From JAGUXG01 sp043798435 (GTDB taxonomy: Bacteria > UBA9089 > UBA9088 > JAGUXG01): a DNA stretch of 6,329 bases. The stretch is taken from the NCBI GenBank assembly GCA_043798435.1, contig JAZDOR010000189.1, positions 1 to 6,329 of the forward strand. The letters are read 5' to 3'. Below the pieces are notes generated by a model. The model saw nothing but the letters and a program-made list of their open reading frames with translations, had not been told where the DNA came from and made no database searches. A program made the position numbers and the translations under genes. Each line of letters starts with the position of its first letter. The first letter of the stretch is position 1. Shown piece by piece: positions 1 through 3,934 of this stretch.

Positions 1-1
1 T

Positions 2-1255
2 GGATACATCAACCTCTATGGAAAGAGGAGCGAGATACCCCTGATTATTAAGGAATTGACCAGCAAAAAAGATGAACTTGAGGAGATACTGCATAAAAAT
101 CTCCTTTTAGCAGGAGAGATAATTGCTGACCTTGGATTAAAAGACAGGTTGGCAGAAAATATAATTGAGCAAGTCATTTATCTGGCATTGAGATCTAAGT
201 ATTCTGACCTTCGGGATGAGGCAATAAGGGTTCTAAAAAAAGGTAAGGAACTGTCGGTTGGCAGGTTATTGGAGATATTGGGTAACAAAGATAAGGTTGA
301 ATCGCAACTGAGGGAAGCAGTAGTCAGAACACTGGGGGAAATAGGAGCTCTGGAATCTATCCCCATACTTACCTCTATCCTTAAAGATAAAGAAGAGAAT
401 GTAGATGTGCGGACATCGGCAGTCGGTGCCTTGGGTAATATAGGCGAGAAAGAGTCTATCCCAATCCTTACCTCTATCCTCAAAGATAAAGAAGAGGATG
501 AATTGGTGCGGATATGGGCAGCCATTGCCTTGGGTGAGATAGACAAAAAGCCGTCTATCCCCATTCTTTTCTCTATCCTCAAAGATAAAGGAGAGGATAG
601 AGATGTACGGAAATTGGTAGCCATTGCCTTGGGTGGGATAGACAAAAAGCCGTCTATCCCCATTCTTTTCTCTATCCTCAAAGATAAAGGAGAGGATACC
701 GGTGTGCGGACAGCAGCAGCCCTTGCCTTGGGTGAGATAGGCGAGAAGGAGTCTATCCCAATCCTTAGCTCTATCCTCAAAGATAAAGGAGAGAATGGAC
801 ATGTGCGGGCAGGGGCAGCTGGTGCCTTGGGTAAGATAGGCAAGGAGGAGTCTATCCCAATCCTTAGCTCTATCCTCAAAGATAAAGGAGAGGATGGAGA
901 TGTACGGGGATGGGCAGCCGATGCCTTGGGTAGGATAGTCGAGCCGGTGTCTATCATCCCAATCCTTACCTCTATCCTCAAAGATAAAGAAGAGGATGGA
1001 GATGTACAGAGAACAGCAGCCGATGCCTTGGGTAATATAAATAAAACAGGTAAAAAGATTCTCCGCATTTTAACAGATATAACATCAAATAAAGAAAAAA
1101 ATATCTGGATTTATGCCCTTGACTCAGCCACAAAACCTGGTTTGCCCATTGATGCTGGTCTGCAAAAAACCATCATCGAGGAATTAAAAAACTCCTCTCT
1201 TGACCCTGATGATAAAAACTACCTCTTTGACTCCCTCTGGAGGTTATATTCGTAA
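2..1255 (+). CDS. HEAT-repeat C-terminal part of a probable NACHT-HEAT STAND protein (5' end outside window)
   Basis: The frame is open from base 2 to the TAA at 1253-1255 (417 residues visible) with no upstream stop, so the TTG at 56 is not a convincing start. Residues about 1-110 align with the segment after the NACHT domain of the gene at 3935: both have GY/WI, then SKKDELE, ILHKNLLLAG, LALRS and EVLKK-like blocks. This is direct evidence that the protein is the tail of a NACHT-HEAT protein, although the NTPase lies outside the window. Residues 119-350 are seven nearly uniform 33-34 residue HEAT-like (EZ-HEAT/PBS-lyase type) units with core VRxxAAxALGxI. Residues about 351-417 are a non-repetitive helical cap. 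HEAT arrays in STAND proteins usually form the ligand-sensing superhelix, so a sensor role is inferred. The product is probably cytoplasmic; no signal peptide or membrane segment is visible. A standalone HEAT protein is possible but less likely. Confidence 0.85.
   Translation, partial: GYINLYGKRSEIPLIIKELTSKKDELEEILHKNLLLAGEIIADLGLKDRLAENIIEQVIYLALRSKYSDLRDEAIRVLKKGKELSVGRLLEILGNKDKVESQLREAVVRTLGEIGALESIPILTSILKDKEENVDVRTSAVGALGNIGEKESIPILTSILKDKEEDELVRIWAAIALGEIDKKPSIPILFSILKDKGEDRDVRKLVAIALGGIDKKPSIPILFSILKDKGEDTGVRTAAALALGEIGEKESIPILSSILKDKGENGHVRAGAAGALGKIGKEESIPILSSILKDKGEDGDVRGWAADALGRIVEPVSIIPILTSILKDKEEDGDVQRTAADALGNINKTGKKILRILTDITSNKEKNIWIYALDSATKPGLPIDAGLQKTIIEELKNSSLDPDDKNYLFDSLWRLYS
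356..1051 (+). repeat. Seven tandem 99-102 bp in-frame HEAT units
   Basis: Units begin at 356, 455, 554, 653, 752, 851 and 950. The first six are exactly 99 bp. The seventh is 102 bp because of an extra Ile codon (SIIPIL instead of SIPIL). Each unit encodes a first helix SIPILxSILKDK, a loop, and a second helix VRxxAAxALGxI. DNA similarity between units is high, while a small set of codons differs in almost every unit. A weaker, diverged unit precedes the array at roughly 266-355. The last unit also breaks the consensus, with VQ replacing VR. These are coding repeats inside the HEAT gene, not a CRISPR array or satellite. Confidence 0.93.
520..698 (+). repeat. 80 bp near-perfect direct repeat (520-599 and 619-698)
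   Basis: Two stretches of 80 bp, offset by exactly one 99 bp HEAT unit, match at 79 of 80 positions by direct reading; the only difference is A at 537 versus G at 636. They span the end of one HEAT unit and the first half of the next (the DKKP junction followed by SIPILFSILKDKGED). Identity this high, including synonymous sites, points to recent unit duplication or gene conversion inside the array. Confidence 0.9.
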
Positions 1256-1280
1256 TTATTTACCTATCACAACCTTTTTC

Positions 1281-1311
1281 TTGACTTGACCATTATTATA
1301 TAAGTTATAAT
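1281..1311 (+). promoter_or_regulatory. Sigma70-like promoter, probably for a leaderless transcript of the A-B-MBL operon
   Basis: TTGACT (1281-1286) and a perfect TATAAT (1306-1311) lie 19 bp apart. An overlapping TTGACC (1286-1291) would give 14 bp. A start site about 7 bases past the -10 box falls at 1318-1320, on or next to the ATG at 1320. There is no Shine-Dalgarno sequence between the -10 box and that ATG, which fits leaderless initiation. The 19 bp spacing is longer than ideal, and the surrounding A/T richness makes chance -10 matches easier. Confidence 0.6.
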
Positions 1312-1319
1312 TTAATAAG

Positions 1320-1973
1320 ATGACAACTCCTGAGGTTAAAATAAAAGCGTCAAGTATTGTCTTAATTGGAGATTTTAATCCAAAAATCTTTCAACCTGCC
1401 TGGTTTGCTGCCGAAGAGCTGATTCGAAAACAAGAAGCGGAAGAAGCGAGTATCGAAATTATTCGTCCTGAGGTTGTTAGTTTCACTTTAGAATGGCTCA
1501 AAATGATAGTAACACATGATCGTTTCCAAACATCTACAACACAGAAACCCTATTATGATATTATGCGAGATCTTGTCATAGGTACTTTTGAGTTGCTTCA
1601 GCATACACCCATACGCATGATGGGCATTAACACCGAAATACATTATCAGATGAAAGATGAAGACGAATGGCATTCACTCGGGCATAGGCTGGCACCAAAA
1701 AAACTTTGGGATACAACCCTAAATAGACCTGGTATGCAAAGCCTTACGATGAAAGGTGAGCGATCAGATGGATTCAAAGGTTACATTCAAGTTGTTGTTG
1801 CACCTTCTGTAAAAGTTCATCCTGGGGTATATTTTAATGTTAACGATCACTATGAGGTTAAAGATCCAGAGTCTGTAATAGGTTGTGATGAGATTCTTAG
1901 CATCTTAGAAAGTTCATGGAAAGAGTCAATTGAAAGATCACAAAAAATCATTAAATCTATTTTAGAAGCATGA
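1320..1973 (+). CDS. Uncharacterised 217-residue protein, first gene of the A-B-MBL operon
   Basis: The family is not recognised with confidence. The start is well fixed: an in-frame TAA at 1308-1310 lies just upstream and this is the first ATG after it. The protein begins with a hydrophobic strand (SIVLIGDF) and a short aromatic helix (PAWFAAEELI). A central part has a VTHDRFQ motif, a predicted helix (YYDIMRDLVIGTFELL) and a strand (PIRMMGINTEIHYQ). It continues with a beta-rich section (FKGYIQVVVAPS, GVYFNVNDHYEV) and ends in a charged helix. The DRF-helix-GIN/strand order is loosely reminiscent of TIGR04255-type conserved hypothetical proteins, a weak impression only. No catalytic motif, signal peptide or membrane segment is seen. 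The ATGA overlap with the next gene implies co-translation. Six of nine Arg codons are CGN, unlike the AGR-rich NACHT gene. Confidence 0.85.
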   Translation: MTTPEVKIKASSIVLIGDFNPKIFQPAWFAAEELIRKQEAEEASIEIIRPEVVSFTLEWLKMIVTHDRFQTSTTQKPYYDIMRDLVIGTFELLQHTPIRMMGINTEIHYQMKDEDEWHSLGHRLAPKKLWDTTLNRPGMQSLTMKGERSDGFKGYIQVVVAPSVKVHPGVYFNVNDHYEVKDPESVIGCDEILSILESSWKESIERSQKIIKSILEA

Positions 1974-2569
1974 AAGTAAAGTCTACTCTATTTGAAGAAT
2001 TATCCAAAGATCAGGACGATTCAGTTGAAAGGTCATCCTTCTATATGATGGATAAAACTTTTTGTAAAGAACGACTGACTCCTTACCTTACAGACATGCC
2101 CGAGTCCACTAATCAAGTAAGCGAGGACAAATTAACCAAAAAGACAGTTAGTCTTCCTGTAAGTCTCCCTGTCCCTATACTACCTATCTTTGTAAGAAAA
2201 CCTTCGCGCAGTAACGAATTTGTTTTGATGCAGAACTGGGAGGGTGTTGTTCTGAAAGTGAGGAATGATTCATTCCTCGCAAGGCTTGTTGATTTGACGA
2301 GTAAAGGTGTTGAAGAAGAAGCAGAATTACTGATGGATGAGGTTTCTGATGAGGATAGAGAACTTATTAAGCCCGGTGCAATCTTCTACTGGTTTATCGG
2401 TTATCTTGATTCCAGAACCGGACAACGGACACGTTCTTCTATAATTCGCTTTAGGCGATTACCTGCATGGCAAGAGAAAGAGATCCAGAGGGCACAGCGT
2501 GAGGCAGAACAGATTCAAGAATCTCTCGGCTGGAGAGAGGAGGCTTCATCCTTGCTGAAAACTGGCTGA
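1970..2569 (+). CDS. Uncharacterised 199-residue protein with a beta-rich GAIFYW core, second gene of the operon
   Basis: The start overlaps the previous stop as ATGA (1970-1973); no strong ribosome site is visible, so translational coupling is likely. Residues about 1-55 are polar and probably disordered. They are followed by a Pro/Val/Leu-rich linker (SLPVSLPVPILPIF, about residues 62-75). The conserved-looking core, about residues 85-165, runs from NWEGVVLKV through a DLTSKGVEEEAEL segment and an acidic DEVSDEDRELIKPGAIFYW stretch to SIIRFRRLPAW. The many short strands resemble a small SH3- or OB-like barrel, an inference from the pattern only. A charged amphipathic helix (about 166-190) closes the protein. 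I know this kind of GAIFYW...RFRRLP protein only as a conserved hypothetical. Sitting between gene A and the MBL gene suggests an adaptor or inhibitor in one complex, without direct evidence. Confidence 0.83.
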   Translation: MKVKSTLFEELSKDQDDSVERSSFYMMDKTFCKERLTPYLTDMPESTNQVSEDKLTKKTVSLPVSLPVPILPIFVRKPSRSNEFVLMQNWEGVVLKVRNDSFLARLVDLTSKGVEEEAELLMDEVSDEDRELIKPGAIFYWFIGYLDSRTGQRTRSSIIRFRRLPAWQEKEIQRAQREAEQIQESLGWREEASSLLKTG

Positions 2570-2578
2570 AAACAAAGG

Positions 2579-3724
2579 ATGTGCACAGCCCCTGAACTTG
2601 GTGAAATTGAGGTATCGGTCTTTGGACCTGGTTATGGTGAATCCATCCTGTTACATGTTGGAAATAACGATTGGCTTGTAATCGATTCTTGCATTGATTT
2701 ATCCTCAAAGACTCCTCTCGCCCTAAATTATCTGCGTCAAATTGGAGTTGACCCATCAAAAGCCGTTAAGCTAATTGTAGCCACACATTGGCACGATGAT
2801 CATATCCGTGGCTTAGGATGTATAGTAAAGGAATGTAAATCCGCAACATTTGTGTGTGCTGAAGCATTAACATCCCGAGAGTTTTTGACTCTTGTGGAAG
2901 CGTATGGAACTCGCTCGATGATGGAGAGTAGTTCTGGAGTTAAAGAATTTTATGAGATTATTCAAGTGCTGAAAGGCCGTCGTGAATCCCAAAGAACTAG
3001 AGCAATTCCTTACCTCAAATTTGCTTGTGCTGATAAATTACTATGGCGTAAGGAAGCCACTGACTCTGGATTACAATACCCCTGCAGTTTATACGCATTG
3101 TCGCCTTCGGATGCTACTTCTTTCTTATCAAAACTGGAAATAGCAAAACTCCTTCCCCATGAGAAGGCTCCTAAACGCCGCATTTTAACACAACCTCCAA
3201 ACTATGTCGCAGTTGTTTTACTGGTTGAGATTGGCAATATTATTATCTTGCTCGGCTCTGATTTAGAGGAAACGACCGACCCAGAAACAGGGTGGTCGGT
3301 GATCGTAAATTCCAGAACACGTCCTCAAGAGAAGGCTTCTTTATTCAAAATTCCACATCATGGCTCCGAAACTGCTGAACAATCACAGGTTTGGACCGAA
3401 ATGCTCATTAAAGATCCAGTAACTGTTTTAACACCTTGTATTCGTGGATCTGTCTCCATTCCGACCAGTAATGATGTAAAGCGAATTTGTTCTAAAAGTA
3501 CGAGGGCGTACGCAACAGCAAGTCTTAAAATGAAGCGTATTAAAAGACCTAAAATAGTAGAAGAGTTCATTCAACAGATGGTAAGGACTATCCAACCAGT
3601 ATTTTCTTCGTCTGGCCATGTAAGACTCCGCACCAAACCTAACAACAAAGCAAGTGCTTGGAGTGTTGATTTGTTTGGTGATGCAGTACCACTAAATCAC
3701 ATTTATAGTATCTTACATAAATAA
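2579..3724 (+). CDS. Metallo-beta-lactamase-fold hydrolase, soluble ComEC/Rec2-like type
   Basis: A 381-residue MBL-fold protein. The N-terminal strands (EIEVSVFGPGYGESILLH, NDWLVIDS) lead to the metal motif H70-W-H72-D-D74-H75. A later strand ends in GSDLEE, with D228 at the place of the metal-bridging acid. It is followed by FKIPHHGS, with H260/H261, the typical ComEC-type last histidine motif. The full metal-ligand set suggests an active, probably two-metal hydrolase; ComEC-like relatives suggest a phosphodiester or nucleic-acid substrate, but this is inference. Unlike ComEC it has no membrane segments. The insertion at about residues 90-200 and the C-terminal 100 residues are specific extensions. 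The start is the only ATG after the previous stop (2567-2569). AAAGG touches the ATG, too close for a normal ribosome site, so reinitiation after gene B, 9 bases upstream, is likely. A purine-rich GGAGAGAGGAGG lies further up at 2532-2543. About two thirds of Arg codons are CGN. Confidence 0.93.
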   Translation: MCTAPELGEIEVSVFGPGYGESILLHVGNNDWLVIDSCIDLSSKTPLALNYLRQIGVDPSKAVKLIVATHWHDDHIRGLGCIVKECKSATFVCAEALTSREFLTLVEAYGTRSMMESSSGVKEFYEIIQVLKGRRESQRTRAIPYLKFACADKLLWRKEATDSGLQYPCSLYALSPSDATSFLSKLEIAKLLPHEKAPKRRILTQPPNYVAVVLLVEIGNIIILLGSDLEETTDPETGWSVIVNSRTRPQEKASLFKIPHHGSETAEQSQVWTEMLIKDPVTVLTPCIRGSVSIPTSNDVKRICSKSTRAYATASLKMKRIKRPKIVEEFIQQMVRTIQPVFSSSGHVRLRTKPNNKASAWSVDLFGDAVPLNHIYSILHK

Positions 3725-3798
3725 TCACACAAAGACACAAAGATGAATGAAAATGAGATTGGAAAAATTATAAAGGATAATCACACAAAGGCACGGAG
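3721..3798 (+). repeat. Direct repeat pair of the CACAAAG type (3721-3742 and 3777-3798)
   Basis: ATAATCACACAAAG occurs at 3721-3734 and again at 3777-3790. The following eight bases are similar (ACACAAAG versus GCACGGAG). The first copy contains the TAA stop of the MBL gene (3722-3724), so the repeat abuts or has been placed exactly at the end of that gene. The two copies bracket the short GxxExxY-like remnant. Similar CACAAAG-rich repeats are scattered in many uncultured bacterial genomes, often beside GxxExxY genes, as I recall. Confidence 0.75.
3743..3778 (+). pseudogene. N-terminal remnant of a GxxExxY-family gene
   Basis: The codons from ATG 3743 to 3778 read MNENEIGKIIKD, which matches the typical first residues of GxxExxY proteins (a small family, about 125 residues, related to PD-(D/E)XK nucleases). 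The family usually continues with a helix containing an IKVHxxLGPG-like stretch. Here the frame instead enters the second CACAAAG repeat and stops at TAA 3824-3826, after 27 codons. None of the defining Gly-x-x-Glu-x-x-Tyr region is left. The simplest reading is a deletion between repeat copies that flanked an intact gene. With only 12 residues matching, chance or a cryptic short peptide cannot be excluded. Confidence 0.5.
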
Positions 3799-3866
3799 TA
3801 CACAAAGAATAAGGAATGAAATATAAAACTTTGTGCCTTTCTTTGTGTCTTGGTGGCTTTGTGTGA
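3781..3866. repeat. Imperfect palindrome with CACAAAG arms (possible REP/MITE-like unit or transcript-end hairpin)
   Basis: The left arm 3781-3807 (TCACACAAAG, then a GCACGGAG part, then CACAAAG) pairs with the right arm 3841-3866 (CTTTGTG, a diverged middle, then CTTTGTGTGA). The outer 10 bp are a perfect inverted match, as are the inner CACAAAG/CTTTGTG blocks. About 33 bases lie between the arms, within which 3829-3835 is a further CTTTGTG. The outermost TCACACAAAG of the first direct repeat (3725-3734) also pairs with 3857-3866, giving a possible 142 bp element with 10 bp terminal inverted repeats. The hairpin may help end or protect the A-B-MBL transcript, but there is no U-tract typical of an intrinsic terminator. 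Confidence 0.7.
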
Positions 3867-3893
3867 GAAAATAAAGCTCCAGATAGAGAAAAT

Positions 3894-3924
3894 TTGTGTA
3901 GGGATTTATGTAACTAACTATATT
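3894..3924 (+). promoter_or_regulatory. Weak promoter candidate for the cyclase-like NACHT-HEAT gene
   Basis: TTGTGT (3894-3899) and TATATT (3919-3924) are 19 bp apart. The predicted start near 3931 would leave only about 4 bases before the ATG at 3935, and no Shine-Dalgarno site is visible (GTCAGAG precedes the ATG). This echoes the arrangement before the A-B-MBL operon. The -35 match is poor, so this is a candidate only. Confidence 0.3.
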
Positions 3925-3934
3925 TAAGTCAGAG

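Noticed and set aside
56..58. TTG at 56 as a true start codon of the left gene
   Set aside because: The frame is open to base 2 and the upstream codons align with the paralogue's sequence before SKKDELE, so the protein begins outside the window.
356..1051. CRISPR-like tandem repeats
   Set aside because: The period is 99 bp, the units stay in frame and encode HEAT motifs, and there are no short constant repeats separated by unique spacers.
178..1068. Long minus-strand open frames across the HEAT array (178-1068 and 266-802)
   Set aside because: They are antisense shadows of the repetitive coding array. Their repetitive Ser/Pro-rich translations only mirror the 99 bp periodicity, and no start signal supports them.
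2451..2759. Minus-strand 102-codon frame across the gene B/MBL junction
   Set aside because: It overlaps two supported genes antisense, and its translation has no recognisable feature.
3781..3866. Classical rho-independent terminator
   Set aside because: The stem is long and imperfect, the loop is large, and no run of T follows the right arm; it is listed as a repeat palindrome instead.
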